Part shown: piece after piece, positions 19,201-28,279 of the stretch | How positions within the stretch are numbered: the stretch's first letter is position 1 | Layout of the letters: each line of letters starts with the position of its first letter | Assembly: GCF_021216675.1 (NCBI RefSeq) | Contig: NZ_CP086120.1 | Location: forward strand, 3,594,501 to 3,658,500 | Length of the DNA stretch: 64,000 nt | DNA from: Streptomyces gobiensis | Lineage (GTDB): Bacteria > Actinomycetota > Actinomycetes > Streptomycetales > Streptomycetaceae | Reading direction: 5' to 3' | Made by a program: the position numbers and the translations under genes | Notes under the pieces: generated by a model | Told to the model about the DNA's origin: nothing | The model's input: only the letters and a program-made list of their open reading frames with translations | The model's database searches: none

Positions 19201-20315
19201 ACAACCGCCACCTCTCGGTCCTCCCCGTCCTCGGCCTCCCCGCCGTCGGCGTCCCGGTCCTCGGCTTCCTGGTCCACGTTCGCGACCACGGCGAGCAGCC
19301 GCTCATGGTCGACGATGCCGAGGGTGCGGCCGTTCTCGACGACACGGACGTGCTCGCCGCTGCGGGCCACGGCCTCGATCGCGTCGACGACCAGGGTGCC
19401 CGGTGCGACGGCCACGCCCGAGTCGGTCTCGGTGCTGCCGGCCGGGCGCATGGCGCGGCGTACGGTGATGACCTGCTCGCGCGGGACATCGCGGACGAAG
19501 TCCCGTACGTATTCATCGGCCGGGTTGGCGACGATCTCCTCGGGGGTGCCGAGCTGCACGATCTCGCCGTCACGCATGAGCGCGATACGGTCGCCCAGAC
19601 GCAGCGCCTCGGAGAGGTCGTGGGTGATGAAGACCATCGTGCGGCCCTCTTCGCGGTGCAGCCGGATGACCTCTTCCTGCATATCGCGGCGGATCAGCGG
19701 GTCAAGCGCGCTGAACGGCTCGTCGAAGAGCAGGACCTCGGGGTCGGAGGCGAGGGCGCGGGCCAGGCCGACGCGCTGCTGCTGGCCGCCGGAGAGCTGG
19801 CCGGGGCGGCGGTCGGCGAGTCCGTCCAGTCCGACCTTCGCCACCATCTCGGCGGCGCGCCGGCGGCGCTCGGCCTTGCCCATGCCCTGGATCTCCAGGC
19901 CGTAGGCGACGTTGTCGATGACGGTGCGGTGCGGCAGCAGACCGAAGTGCTGGAAGACCATGGCGGCACGGTGCCGGCGCAGCTCGCGCAGCCGGTTCTT
20001 GTCCATGGCGAGGACATCCTCGCCGTCGATCTCGAGCGTGCCGCTAGTCGGCTCGATGAGCCGGGTCAGACAGCGCACCAGCGTGGACTTGCCGGAGCCG
20101 GAGAGGCCCATCACGACAAAGACCTCGCCCTTGTGGACGTCGAAGGAGACATCGCGGACGGCCGCCGTGCAGCGGGTCTTCTCGCTCAGTTCGCCGGCGC
20201 TCAGCCCGGCGAGTTCCTTGTTGCCGGGTATCCGGCCGGCCTTGGGACCGAAGACCTTCCACAGATTGCGGACGGAGAACACCGGCTCGGTGGCTGCGGC
20301 TTCAGACACAGACAT
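19197..20315 (-). CDS. Quaternary amine ABC transporter ATP-binding protein (ProV/OpuAA type)
   Basis: A 372-residue ATPase subunit. Walker [10 protein letters not shown] is near residue 69, the Q-loop is [12 protein letters not shown], the signature is LSGGQQQR, Walker B is [12 protein letters not shown], and the H-loop is FITHD. The C-terminal 90 residues resemble the CBS-domain regulatory tail of OpuA/ProV, which senses ionic strength in known members, but only about one CBS unit is seen before an Asp/Glu-rich tail. Its start overlaps the oxidase stop (TAATG), and its stop overlaps the permease start. Synthesis, energising and transport genes are thus one translationally coupled unit. Confidence 0.92.
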   Translation of the reverse strand: MSVSEAAATEPVFSVRNLWKVFGPKAGRIPGNKELAGLSAGELSEKTRCTAAVRDVSFDVHKGEVFVVMGLSGSGKSTLVRCLTRLIEPTSGTLEIDGEDVLAMDKNRLRELRRHRAAMVFQHFGLLPHRTVIDNVAYGLEIQGMGKAERRRRAAEMVAKVGLDGLADRRPGQLSGGQQQRVGLARALASDPEVLLFDEPFSALDPLIRRDMQEEVIRLHREEGRTMVFITHDLSEALRLGDRIALMRDGEIVQLGTPEEIVANPADEYVRDFVRDVPREQVITVRRAMRPAGSTETDSGVAVAPGTLVVDAIEAVARSGEHVRVVENGRTLGIVDHERLLAVVANVDQEAEDRDADGGEAEDGEDREVAVV

Positions 20316-21859
20316 TACGCAACACCTCCCGGTGTCAAGGACGAACTTTTCAACAGGTCAGCCGCCTTCTCACCGACCATGAGCACACCGATCATCGGGT
20401 TGACCGCGGTCATCGTCGGGAAGACGGAGGCATCCGCGATACGGATACCGGCCAGCCCCCGGATCTTCAACTCAGGGTCCACAACGGCGAGTTCATCGTC
20501 GGCCGCGCCCATCCGGCAGGTGCCCGCCGGGTGGTAGACGGTGTGCGCGACCTTGCGGGCGTACTCGCTGATCTCCTCGTCCGAGGTGACCTCCGGTCCG
20601 GGGCAGACCTCGCGCCCCAGCCAGGTGGCGAACGGCTCGGTCCTGGCGATCTCACGGGCGAGCTTGATGCCGTCGACCAGGGTCTGGGCGTCGTAGCCCG
20701 CCTCGTCCGTGAAGTAGCCGAAGTCAAGCGCGGGCTTGACCTCGGGGTCGGCGCTGGTGAGGTAGAGACGGCCACGGCTGCGCGGCTTGGGGATGTTGGG
20801 CGTCATCGACACCCCGTGCTCGGGCTTCTCATAGCCCAGCCGCTCGGGGTTGTCGGTGAACGGGATCTGGTAGAAGTGGAACATCAGATCCGGGCCCTTG
20901 AACTCCGGGTCCCGGCGGACGAACAGACCCGCGTCGGAGTCCATCGCGGAGTTCTCGGGGATCGGTCCGTCGGTCTCCCAGACGATGACCGACTCGGGGT
21001 GGTCGAGCAGGTTCTCGCCGACGCCCGGCAGATCGTGGGTCACCGGGATGCCCAGGGCCTCCAGGTCCTTCTTCGGCCCGATGCCGGAGTGCATCAGCAG
21101 CCGCGGGGTGTCCACCGCGCCGGCACAGACCAGCACCTCGCGGGCGGCCTCCACCAGGATCTCCTCGCCGTCCTTGGTACGGACGTGGACACCGGTGGCG
21201 CGGTCGCCGTCCAGCTCCAGCTTGTACGCCCAGGTCTCCAGGAGCAGATGAAGATTGGGGCGGTCACCGGCCTCGATATGCGGGTGGAGGTAGGCGACGG
21301 AGGCCGAGGAGCGCTTGTTGGTCTCCGGGTGGTACGAGAGGTCGAAGAAGCCCGCACCCTCATCGAAGGGCTGCTTGTTGAAGCCCTCAACCCGGGGAAC
21401 ACCGAGGGCCGAGACGGCCGCCTCGACCCAGTCGCGGGCGATGGCGTTCCGGTCCTTCTCGTCCACGGGAACGATGTTGTTGCGCAGCTTGCCGAAGTAC
21501 GGGTCCATCGCCTTGGCGTTCCAGCCTGCGGCGCCCGCCTCCTCCCACTCATCCCAGTCGGACGGCAGCGGCTTGAAGGATATGAGGGTGTTGTGCGAGG
21601 AGCACCCGCCCAGGACCTTGGCCCGGCTGTGCCGGATGTGGGAGTTGCCGTTCGGCTGCGGCGTGGTGGGGTAGTCGTAGTCGAGCTCGCCACCGAGCAG
21701 GCCGAGCCAGCGGCGCAGGGTCAGCACCTCCGGCTTGTCGATATCGGAGGGGCCGCCCTCGATGACGGCCACTGTGACGTTCGGATCCTCGGTGAGGCGG
21801 GAAGCGATGACAGAACCCGCCGTGCCGCCGCCGATGACGACGTAGTCGTAGCTGATCAT
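20315..21859 (-). CDS. GMC oxidoreductase, choline oxidase-like (choline to betaine aldehyde/betaine)
   Basis: A 514-residue FAD enzyme. The dinucleotide motif [17 protein letters not shown] is at residues 6-22. The segment [13 protein letters not shown] matches the covalent-FAD His of Arthrobacter choline oxidase, and the C-terminal active site has HPAGTCRMG with a later VNP Asn. These point to choline oxidation, with oxidase chemistry more likely than dehydrogenase. Product numbering could not be checked by alignment. The ATG at 21859 follows AAGGAGAG. It is 67 bp downstream of betB on the same strand, and its TAA overlaps the ATPase ATG. Confidence 0.88.
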   Translation of the reverse strand: MISYDYVVIGGGTAGSVIASRLTEDPNVTVAVIEGGPSDIDKPEVLTLRRWLGLLGGELDYDYPTTPQPNGNSHIRHSRAKVLGGCSSHNTLISFKPLPSDWDEWEEAGAAGWNAKAMDPYFGKLRNNIVPVDEKDRNAIARDWVEAAVSALGVPRVEGFNKQPFDEGAGFFDLSYHPETNKRSSASVAYLHPHIEAGDRPNLHLLLETWAYKLELDGDRATGVHVRTKDGEEILVEAAREVLVCAGAVDTPRLLMHSGIGPKKDLEALGIPVTHDLPGVGENLLDHPESVIVWETDGPIPENSAMDSDAGLFVRRDPEFKGPDLMFHFYQIPFTDNPERLGYEKPEHGVSMTPNIPKPRSRGRLYLTSADPEVKPALDFGYFTDEAGYDAQTLVDGIKLAREIARTEPFATWLGREVCPGPEVTSDEEISEYARKVAHTVYHPAGTCRMGAADDELAVVDPELKIRGLAGIRIADASVFPTMTAVNPMIGVLMVGEKAADLLKSSSLTPGGVA

Positions 21860-21926
21860 GGGTGGGTGTTGCTCTCCTTGAGGGGTGAAGCGCGGGGATG
21901 CCTCGGGTTGTGCTGAGCGTCGTCGG

Positions 21927-23429
21927 TCAGCCGGCGAACCAGCGAACGGGGGAGGGACGCAGGTTCTCGTACACGTGCTTGGTCTCGCGGTACTCATCGA
22001 GGCCGGCCGGGCCGAGCTCACGCCCGACACCGGACTTGCCAAAGCCACCCCACTCCGCCTGCGGCAGATACGGGTGGAAGTCGTTGATCCAGATGGTGCC
22101 GTGACGCAGCCGTGCGGCCACCCGGCGCGCGCGGGCGGTGTCGCCGGAGAAGACCGCACCCGCGAGACCGTACTCGGTGTCGTTTGCCAGTTCTACCGCT
22201 TCGTCCTCGTTGGTGAAGGTCTCCACGGTGAGGATGGGCCCGAAGGTTTCCTCACGGATCACCTTCATGGCGCGGTGGCAGTGGTCGAGCACGGTCGGCG
22301 AGTAGAAGTAGCCGCTGGCCGGGCGGGCCTCGCTGGGCTTCGGGCGCTCACCGCCACAGCGCAGCGTCGCACCCTCGGCCAGTGCGGAGGCGACATACGC
22401 CTCGGTCTTGTCCAGCTGCTGCTGGGATACGAGCGGTCCGCACTCAACGCCGTCCTCGGTACCCCGGCCGAGCTTGATGAGCTGAGCGCGGCGGGCGAGC
22501 TCGGTGACGAACCGGTCGCGGACCGACTCCTCGATGATGAGGCGGCTGCCGGCGGAGCAGACCTGGCCGCTGTGGATGAAGGCGGCGTTGAGCGCCTGGT
22601 CGACGGCGGTGTCGAAGCCTTCCTCGGTGGCGCAGGCGTCGGCGAAGACCACATTGGGGTTCTTGCCGCCCAGCTCCAGGGCGACCTTCTTGACGGTGGG
22701 GGCGGCGGCCTGGGCGACCTTGACACCGCTGATGAGTCCACCGGTGAAGGAGACGAGGTCGACATCGGGGTGCTCGGCGAGCCGGGCGCCGACCGGGTTG
22801 CCCGCGCCGGTGACCACATTGCCGACTCCGGCCGGGAGTCCGGCCTCCACCAGGAGCTTCATCAGGTGGACGGTGGAGAGGGGGGTGACCTCGCTGGGCT
22901 TGATCACAAAAGTATTGCCCGCGGCCAGTGCCGGGGCGATCTTCCAGCTGGCCTGGAGCAGTGGATAGTTCCAGGGCGTGATCATCGCGCAGACGCCGAC
23001 CGGCTCGTGCACGACGACGCTGTGAACGTCCGCGCTACCCGCGTCGACCACCCGTCCGCCGGACTCGTTCATGACGAGGTCGGCGAAGTATCGGAAGGCG
23101 TTGGTGACGTCATCGACGTCGACCCGGCCCTCTTCGAGGGTCTTACCGGTGTCGCGGGACTCGATGAGCGCGATCTCCGCCCGGTCGCGCTGCAGCAGAT
23201 CGGCGACGCGGCGCAGCAGGGCGGCGCGCTCGGCGGTAGGGGTCTGCGGCCAGTCACCGGCGTCGAAGGCACGGCGGGCAGCGGCGATGGCGTCGTCGGT
23301 GTCCTCGGTGCCGCCCTCGGCCACGGTCGCGAGGATGCTGGCGTCCGCGGGGTCCAGGACGTCCCGGGTGTTACCGGCTGTGGCGGTTCGCCACACTCCG
23401 TCTACGTGAATGGTCTCGATTCCCGACAC
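21927..23429 (-). CDS. betB: Betaine aldehyde dehydrogenase
   Basis: A 500-residue NAD(P)-dependent aldehyde dehydrogenase that oxidises betaine aldehyde to glycine betaine. Family motifs are TPWNYPLLQASWKIAPALAAG (shortened here), FTGGLISG, the general-base Glu of ALELGGKNPN and the catalytic Cys in SGQVCSAGSR. EWGGFGKSGVGRELG near the C-terminus is typical of BetB/GbsA. The start is GTG at 23427-23429. It is the first gene of a leftward run continuing with the choline-oxidase-like enzyme and the ABC transporter, behind a half-site cluster that may be an operator. Confidence 0.92.
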   Translation of the reverse strand: MSGIETIHVDGVWRTATAGNTRDVLDPADASILATVAEGGTEDTDDAIAAARRAFDAGDWPQTPTAERAALLRRVADLLQRDRAEIALIESRDTGKTLEEGRVDVDDVTNAFRYFADLVMNESGGRVVDAGSADVHSVVVHEPVGVCAMITPWNYPLLQASWKIAPALAAGNTFVIKPSEVTPLSTVHLMKLLVEAGLPAGVGNVVTGAGNPVGARLAEHPDVDLVSFTGGLISGVKVAQAAAPTVKKVALELGGKNPNVVFADACATEEGFDTAVDQALNAAFIHSGQVCSAGSRLIIEESVRDRFVTELARRAQLIKLGRGTEDGVECGPLVSQQQLDKTEAYVASALAEGATLRCGGERPKPSEARPASGYFYSPTVLDHCHRAMKVIREETFGPILTVETFTNEDEAVELANDTEYGLAGAVFSGDTARARRVAARLRHGTIWINDFHPYLPQAEWGGFGKSGVGRELGPAGLDEYRETKHVYENLRPSPVRWFAG

Positions 23430-23464
23430 GTCTGCTTGCTGCCTTTCCTGACCGATTTGTTACA

Positions 23465-23488
23465 TGCCAGTCGCACTGGCAACTGGCA
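23465..23488 (-). promoter_or_regulatory. Three-half-site operator candidate upstream of betB
   Basis: A perfect inverted repeat TGCCAGT-CGC-ACTGGCA (23465-23481) is followed at once by another ACTGGCA (23482-23488). This places three identical 7-bp half-sites about 36-59 bp upstream of the betB GTG. The arrangement suits a dimeric repressor or activator (choline-responsive TetR/BetI, IclR and GntR types are possible). No regulator gene is adjacent. Confidence 0.55.
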
Positions 23489-23626
23489 CCCCTGCCCCGT
23501 CCTCTTCCTCTCATGTCAATAAAGCCGCCCTAAGTGGCCTTCCTCACGGTGGGGGTGCGCCATCAGTGGACGGAAAGTACGGTGAAAGGGTTATTTATCC
23601 CGGTATGAGCACCGGAGGGCTGAGAC

Positions 23627-24382
23627 ATGCCGAAGCGTTACGGTGCGTTTACGGGCGGTGTATGCGCCATAGCCCTGCTCGGCGCCACCCCCGCCGGGGC
23701 TGCCGTGGCGGACCTGGAGGACCTCTCGGGCCAGGAAATCGCCGACCGGTCGAAGAAGGCACTGGATTCCGCGGAATCCCTGCGCCTCACCCTGGAGCAA
23801 GGAGGGGATTTTCCCTTCACCATGAAGCTGGCGCTGGATGAGGACGACAACTGCGCCGGTTCCATCGACCGTGGGGAGAACGGCTCCGTAGAGCTGCTGA
23901 AACGCGGCCAAGTGGTCTGGATGAAGCCCGACTCGGCCTTCTGGAAGCATGAGATCGGCGGCGAACAGGGCGATCTCATCGCCCGGCTCTTCAAGAACCG
24001 CTATATCAGGGGCACTACCGATGACCCGATACTGGCGGCCGTGGCCGCCCCGTGCGATATGGCGGGCTTCCGCGCGGCGAGCGAGGACTCCGAGGATTCC
24101 CCGTGGAGCAAGGGGAAACAGACCACGGTCAATGGCCAGAAAGCGATGTCGATCAGCCGTCAACGGGACGGCACCCGCATCACCTTGTTTGTGGCCGCCA
24201 AGGGCAAGCCCTATCCGCTGAAGGTCGAACGGCAGGACGCGGTCCAGCGGGGCAGCCTGACGATCTCCGACTACGACAAGCCGGTCCCCGACCGGAGGCC
24301 CTCATCGAAGGAATCGGTAGACGTCTCCCAACTCCAGGACCACCTGCAACAACCCAAAGAGGCCGGAGAGTTCCTCCCCTGA
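23627..24382 (+). CDS. Secreted LprG/LppX-like protein (family member 1)
   Basis: A 251-residue exported protein. It has a signal peptide to about residue 26 (AIALLGATPAGAA). Next are an EIADRSKKALDSAESLRLTL helix, a DDNCAGSIDRGENG strand pair, a VVWMKPDSAFWK segment and a PYPLKVERQD segment. The layout (conditional helix, NCAG-type Cys, VxxxGxxWMK strand, PYPL near the end) resembles actinobacterial LprA/LprG/LppX lipid-carrier folds. The signal region lacks an obvious lipobox Cys. Related genes in this window are 48034-48849 and, more distantly, 50220-51077. The ligand and function are unknown. The ATG follows GGAGGG. Confidence 0.7.
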   Translation: MPKRYGAFTGGVCAIALLGATPAGAAVADLEDLSGQEIADRSKKALDSAESLRLTLEQGGDFPFTMKLALDEDDNCAGSIDRGENGSVELLKRGQVVWMKPDSAFWKHEIGGEQGDLIARLFKNRYIRGTTDDPILAAVAAPCDMAGFRAASEDSEDSPWSKGKQTTVNGQKAMSISRQRDGTRITLFVAAKGKPYPLKVERQDAVQRGSLTISDYDKPVPDRRPSSKESVDVSQLQDHLQQPKEAGEFLP

Positions 24383-24439
24383 CCCAGCGGAGCGGCTGAC
24401 CACCCCGGTCGCCGGAGGGTTTCCCCTAACCCACCCCTT

Positions 24440-24680
24440 CCCGAAACTGGGGGCTGCCGCCCCCAGACCCCAGCGTTGTGGGCAGTCGTTCCGCAGGGCG
24501 GAACGGGTGGGCACAACACCCGCCCACCGTCCCGCACCCGGCAAACCCCGGGGGCCCGGGGCGAAGCCCCGGTTACGGGAAGGGGCGGGATACGGGGACA
24601 CCCACCTGCGGCACCCCCGCAACGGGGCTAAGCCCCGCCACGCGGCGGAGCCGCATTGGGGGAGCCCCACCCAACCCCGA
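24440..24680 (+). repeat. Intergenic hairpin repeat, copy 3 (most complete)
   Basis: Module A (24475-24517) folds as GTTGTG-gg-CA-gt-CGTTCCGC-agg-GCGGAACG-gg-TG-gg-CACAAC, a long stem with two symmetric internal mismatches. Module B is CCGGGGC-GAA-GCCCCGG (24556-24572). Next come GGAAGGGGCGGGATACGGGG, then CAACGGGGCTAAGCCCCG and GCGGCGGAGCCGC tracts. It lies between the LprG-like gene and the small gene at 24717. Confidence 0.85.
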
Positions 24681-24716
24681 CATGCGGGCCGGGCCGTTTC
24701 GGCGGATTCTGACGGT

Positions 24717-24929
24717 ATGGCTGCGCCTATCATCGTGCACCCACCCTCCCCGTCCGGCGGCCGCCGGGTCACGACCCGGGCCGGGGAGATCCTGGGTCTG
24801 GCTCACAGCCAGCACGACCTGCTGGAATTCCTCCGGCGGGCCGGGCTGAGCGAGGACGACGCCGCTCTGGACGATCCAGAGCTGGTGGAGTGGCGCGGCG
24901 GTGGCCCGCTCAGTGGGTGGGGGACGTAG
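24717..24929 (+). CDS. Conserved small protein of unknown function
   Basis: A 70-residue cytoplasmic protein. An initial Ile/Val/Pro-rich strand is followed by RRVTTRAGEILGLAHSQHDL and LLEFLRRAGLSED, predicted as a strand plus amphipathic helices. I recall similar small proteins in many Streptomyces near the PPOX and metallophosphoesterase genes, but know no function. The ATG at 24717 lacks a strong ribosome site. Its last 20 bp overlap the convergent oxidoreductase gene. Confidence 0.65.
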   Translation: MAAPIIVHPPSPSGGRRVTTRAGEILGLAHSQHDLLEFLRRAGLSEDDAALDDPELVEWRGGGPLSGWGT

Positions 24930-25335
24930 CCGCCCAGCCGGACCAGCGCGTCACGGCGATCTCGATCACCGGGCCTTCCGGCGGCCGTTCCGCGTACTGC
25001 GGGTACTTCTCCGTGAGCAGGCGGACGGGCTCGGTGCGGGCGGAGCCCTGCAGGATCTGGGCCGTGCCGTCCGCGCGGACCCACCACAGCTCCGACCAGT
25101 CGTCGCTGTACAGATCCGCGAGCACGCATACGGCGCTGTTGGTACGGATGTTGCTCAGCCGCCGGAGGTGGAGATGCCTCTTGGGCTTGTCGTCGATCGC
25201 CGTGACCACCACATCGCCGCGCACCGCGAAGAGGATGGGGACTTGGTGCGGACGCCCCTCCTGATCCACGGTCGCCAGCCGCAGAACGCGCATCCTTTCC
25301 AGCCGTTTCCGTGCCTCTGCCTCTGGAAGCCGCAT
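24910..25335 (-). CDS. PPOX-class F420-dependent oxidoreductase-like protein (TIGR03668 type)
   Basis: A 141-residue flavin/deazaflavin-binding split-barrel protein. The start LPEAEARKRLERMRVLRLATVD, then GRPHQVPILFAVRGD, DDKPKRH and the later DWSELWWVRADGTAQIL strands match the pyridoxamine-5'-phosphate-oxidase-like fold named TIGR03668. Many relatives bind F420, which Streptomyces make; the substrate is unknown. ATG at 25333-25335 was chosen; a GTG two codons upstream is possible. Confidence 0.82.
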   Translation of the reverse strand: MRLPEAEARKRLERMRVLRLATVDQEGRPHQVPILFAVRGDVVVTAIDDKPKRHLHLRRLSNIRTNSAVCVLADLYSDDWSELWWVRADGTAQILQGSARTEPVRLLTEKYPQYAERPPEGPVIEIAVTRWSGWAATSPTH

Positions 25336-25413
25336 AGGCACGACCGTATCCCCGCGTCGTCCCCACGTCGGCGCGGCGGCACGGCGTGGCGGGCCTGGCC
25401 GCGCGCCGGCCGG

Positions 25414-26724
25414 TCAGGCCTGCTTGGCTGCGAGCTCCACCACGGTGATGTCGGCCTCGGCGCCCACCCGGACCGGCGGTCCCCAGGTGCCCGCGCCCCG
25501 TGTGACATAGAGCTGGGTGTCGCCGTAGCGCTCCAGCCCGGCGAGCGTGGGGTTGGCCAGGTCGGCGAGGATATTGCCGGGCCACATCTGGCCGCCGTGG
25601 GTGTGGCCGGAAAGTTGCAGGTCGACGCCCCGCCGGACCGCGTCATGGATCTGCACCGGCTGGTGGGCGAGGAGAACGGAGGCCCGGGAGATATCCCGGT
25701 CGCCCAGCGCCTTGTCGAAGTCCGGGCCGTCACCGTAGTTCTCGCCCGCGACATCATTGACCCCGGCGAGATCGAAGTGCCGCAGCTCCTCGCGCTCGTT
25801 GCGCAGGGGCCGGATGCCCAGCTCACGTACGTGGTCGACCCACTCCCCGGCGCCGGAGAAGTACTCATGGTTTCCGGTGACGAAATACGCTCCGTCGCGC
25901 GCCGTGAGCTGGGCGAGCGGCTCGGCGGCCGGGCCGAGGTTCGCCACGGAGCCATCGACCAGATCGCCGACGATCGCGATCAGATCGGGGCTGGTCTTGT
26001 TGATGATGTCGACGATGCGCTGGGTGTGCGCACGGCCGAGAATCGGCCCGAGGTGGATATCGCTGACCACGGCGATCCGGTAGCCATGGGCACCCCGTGG
26101 CAGCTTGGCCAGCGGAATCCGTACCCGCTTCAGCTTGGGCCCGGCGCCCACCACGCTGTACGCCCCGTATCCCACCGTCGTGGCGGCCACGGTGCCCGCC
26201 GTAACGGCGGCGGCTCGTGCGATGAACAGCCGCCGGGACGGCTGCGGCTGCATATCGCGCGAGCCGGCCGGGGCGGCGACCGCTGTCCTGCGCCGCAGGT
26301 CGACGCCGCCGCCCGCGGTACCGGCCGCGGTACCAGTTGCGGCGATGCTGCTCTGCCCCAGCGGCCCGAGCGACTCGGTCTCCCCGGTGACCGGCCGCCT
26401 CGCGTCGCGCCGCTCCAGCGCTCTGCGGACCAGTGGCCGCACCGGCTCCAGTACCAGCAGGGCCAGCAGCAGATAGACCAGCAGTGCGAACCAGAGGAAG
26501 CCCGGCCAGGCGAGTATCTGCTGGACGGGGAAGGGCATCCCCAGCCGCTCGGCCAGCTGGGCGCAGACGGCCAGCACCGGGAGGGCGAAGGCGAGGGCCG
26601 TGCCGATGCGGCGGTAGCCGCTGCCGGGGGCCGAGACATCGCGGACCAGCCGCCGCCAGAGGTACCAGTGCACGGTGCTGAAGACACAGAGGACCGACAG
26701 CGCGATCACGATGAAGATGGCCAT
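25414..26724 (-). CDS. Membrane-anchored metallophosphoesterase
   Basis: A 436-residue protein with four hydrophobic N-terminal segments (residues 1-15, 40-60, 70-95 and a Tat-like RRLFIARAAAVTAGTVAATTV near 168). A calcineurin-type phosphoesterase domain runs from about 200. Metal-binding motifs are in order: SDIHLG, GDLVDG, GNHEY and GHTHGG, all intact. The catalytic domain is probably extracytoplasmic or membrane-facing. The substrate is unknown; relatives include YkuE-type enzymes, some acting on UDP or lipid phosphates. It is 15 bp downstream of the small membrane gene at 26740, so co-transcribed. Confidence 0.9.
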   Translation of the reverse strand: MAIFIVIALSVLCVFSTVHWYLWRRLVRDVSAPGSGYRRIGTALAFALPVLAVCAQLAERLGMPFPVQQILAWPGFLWFALLVYLLLALLVLEPVRPLVRRALERRDARRPVTGETESLGPLGQSSIAATGTAAGTAGGGVDLRRRTAVAAPAGSRDMQPQPSRRLFIARAAAVTAGTVAATTVGYGAYSVVGAGPKLKRVRIPLAKLPRGAHGYRIAVVSDIHLGPILGRAHTQRIVDIINKTSPDLIAIVGDLVDGSVANLGPAAEPLAQLTARDGAYFVTGNHEYFSGAGEWVDHVRELGIRPLRNEREELRHFDLAGVNDVAGENYGDGPDFDKALGDRDISRASVLLAHQPVQIHDAVRRGVDLQLSGHTHGGQMWPGNILADLANPTLAGLERYGDTQLYVTRGAGTWGPPVRVGAEADITVVELAAKQA

Positions 26725-26739
26725 GCCCGGCTCCCCGCC

Positions 26740-26991
26740 CTACGGTTGATCGGCTGATTTCCGCAGCGCCCGGAGCCCCCGCAGGCCGATGATCCCGATC
26801 GCCGTGCCCAGCGCGAGGGAGGTGATCGCGAGCAGCAGATGCACCCAAAAGTACCCGGTGGGATTGCCCGCATCATCAAAAGCGAGCCCGCTGGTGTCTT
26901 TCCACAGGTTTTTCACGAACGTGATCCAGATGAACCAGGACCACACACCGAAAGCCAGGAGGAACCAGGACACGGGGCGACTGAGCTTCAT
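26740..26991 (-). CDS. SCO4848-family small membrane protein
   Basis: An 83-residue protein with two membrane helices (PVSWFLLAFGVWSWFIWITFV and FWVHLLLAITSLALGTAIGII) joined by a short polar loop WKDTSGLAFDDAG, and a basic tail. It matches the SCO4848 family of uncharacterised Streptomyces membrane proteins, typically next to this metallophosphoesterase. A joint role with the phosphoesterase is inference from neighbourhood. Confidence 0.85.
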   Translation of the reverse strand: MKLSRPVSWFLLAFGVWSWFIWITFVKNLWKDTSGLAFDDAGNPTGYFWVHLLLAITSLALGTAIGIIGLRGLRALRKSADQP

Positions 26992-27009
26992 GCCGCTCAG
27001 TATGCGCGA

Positions 27010-27057
27010 GGCTTCGCCGGACCATGAACCGGAAACCCGGCGTGGTCCGGCGAAGCC
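27010..27057 (-). terminator. Terminator hairpin after the serine protease
   Basis: A perfect 15-bp stem, GGCTTCGCCGGACCA and its complement (27010-27024 and 27043-27057), encloses an 18-nt loop. It is 34 bp after the protease stop and 19 bp before the SCO4848-family start, so it likely isolates the two transcripts. Confidence 0.8.
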
Positions 27058-27090
27058 GGCCGTGCGTGGTGGTGGTCGGCGGCCGGGCTG

Positions 27091-28104
27091 TCAGCTTGAC
27101 TGCGCTTCCTGGTAGAGCTTCTGGGCGTCATCGCCGAAGTACGGGCCGTACATCGTGTTCGGCCGGAAGTTGTACTTGAAGCTGTTCACCGAGGACTGCA
27201 AGCCCTTGCCCGTGGCCTCATCGAACGCGGTGAACCACGGACCGCCACTGGAACCGCCCGTCATATCGCAGGTCATCCCATGACTGCGGGTGAGCAGGAA
27301 GTCGCGTGAAGTCCTGCCGCCGCAGTAGATGAACTTCTCCCCGTCGTACGGAGCGGCGGCGGGGAAGCCGAAGGCGTACATGTCCTTGTTGTAGCCGGTG
27401 TTGAAGGCGAGGCCCTGACCACCGACGACATCGGTCAGCCGCTTGCCGTCCAGCGGGTTGACGACGGCGGCGCCGACGTCGTAGTTGATGTCCTCACTCG
27501 CCACCCACTGGGATGTGGCCAGCGTCTTGGCCGCCGTCCACTTGCCGTGCGGGGCCTGACCGTCGTGGTAGCCGGGCACGAACACCCAGTCGGTGTGCCA
27601 GTTGCCGTTCAGCTTGACGCAGTGCCCGGCGGTGATCACCGTACTGGCGTTGTCGCTGGTGACGGCGTTACCCGAGCAGGAGGCGCTACGGCCGTTGTAG
27701 GTGAAGAACACCCGTCCGGCGGTGGCGACGACATCACCGCCGCTCGTCCATGGCCCCCCACTTTCGGGAAAGGCCTGGCTCCCCACGGATTTCTTCGGGC
27801 TGATGGGGTCGATGGTCGCTCTGGCGCCGCTTGGCACGGCGGCCGAGAGCGCCGGGACATCGGCGCGGCTGACCGAGAGCTGATCGAGCGGAGTGGCCTT
27901 CCGCATCCGCTCGGCGGTCCAGTGACCACTGACCCGCTCCTGGGCGGTGGCCGATATCGCGGCGGATCGGGCGGATATGGAATCGGCGGAGGGATCTGCG
28001 GGCGAGGCCGGCGCTGCGCCGGCCGGGCTGGCCAGTGCCCCCGCGGTCAGCAGGGCACCAACGACGATCAGGGAACCGAGGGCAGAACGGGGATTGCGTT
28101 TCAC
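27091..28104 (-). CDS. Secreted trypsin-like serine protease
   Basis: A 337-residue exported S1-type protease. It has a signal peptide (VVGALLTAGALASPAGAA), a pro-region to about residue 120 and a catalytic domain with the triad TAGHC (His), INYDVGAA (Asp) and GGSSGGPW (Ser). Two Cys pairs (CSGNAV...GHC and YCGG...MTC) fit disulfides. The GTG at 28102-28104 follows AAGGAG; earlier ATGs lack a signal peptide. Related Streptomyces proteins are annotated as trypsin-like or glutamyl-endopeptidase-like. Specificity is not evident. Confidence 0.9.
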   Translation of the reverse strand: MKRNPRSALGSLIVVGALLTAGALASPAGAAPASPADPSADSISARSAAISATAQERVSGHWTAERMRKATPLDQLSVSRADVPALSAAVPSGARATIDPISPKKSVGSQAFPESGGPWTSGGDVVATAGRVFFTYNGRSASCSGNAVTSDNASTVITAGHCVKLNGNWHTDWVFVPGYHDGQAPHGKWTAAKTLATSQWVASEDINYDVGAAVVNPLDGKRLTDVVGGQGLAFNTGYNKDMYAFGFPAAAPYDGEKFIYCGGRTSRDFLLTRSHGMTCDMTGGSSGGPWFTAFDEATGKGLQSSVNSFKYNFRPNTMYGPYFGDDAQKLYQEAQSS

Positions 28105-28279
28105 GCGTGCTCCTTCTGCGACGGCCGCGTGGTGTGTGCCACGCGGGCGGTGGGGGCCGGGACGCGGGTTGGGCGGCCCGGGCAGACGAGGTGCGGATGC
28201 GGTGTGCAGAAGGAGAGGGTCCCACCGGAAACGCACGTGCGTCAGGACCACGTCAAGAGAAATGGCCGAAATCTACGCC

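Noticed and set aside
20531-21916. A 461-codon plus-strand frame opposite the choline-oxidase-like gene
   Set aside because: Antisense shadow of a gene with clear FAD and active-site motifs.
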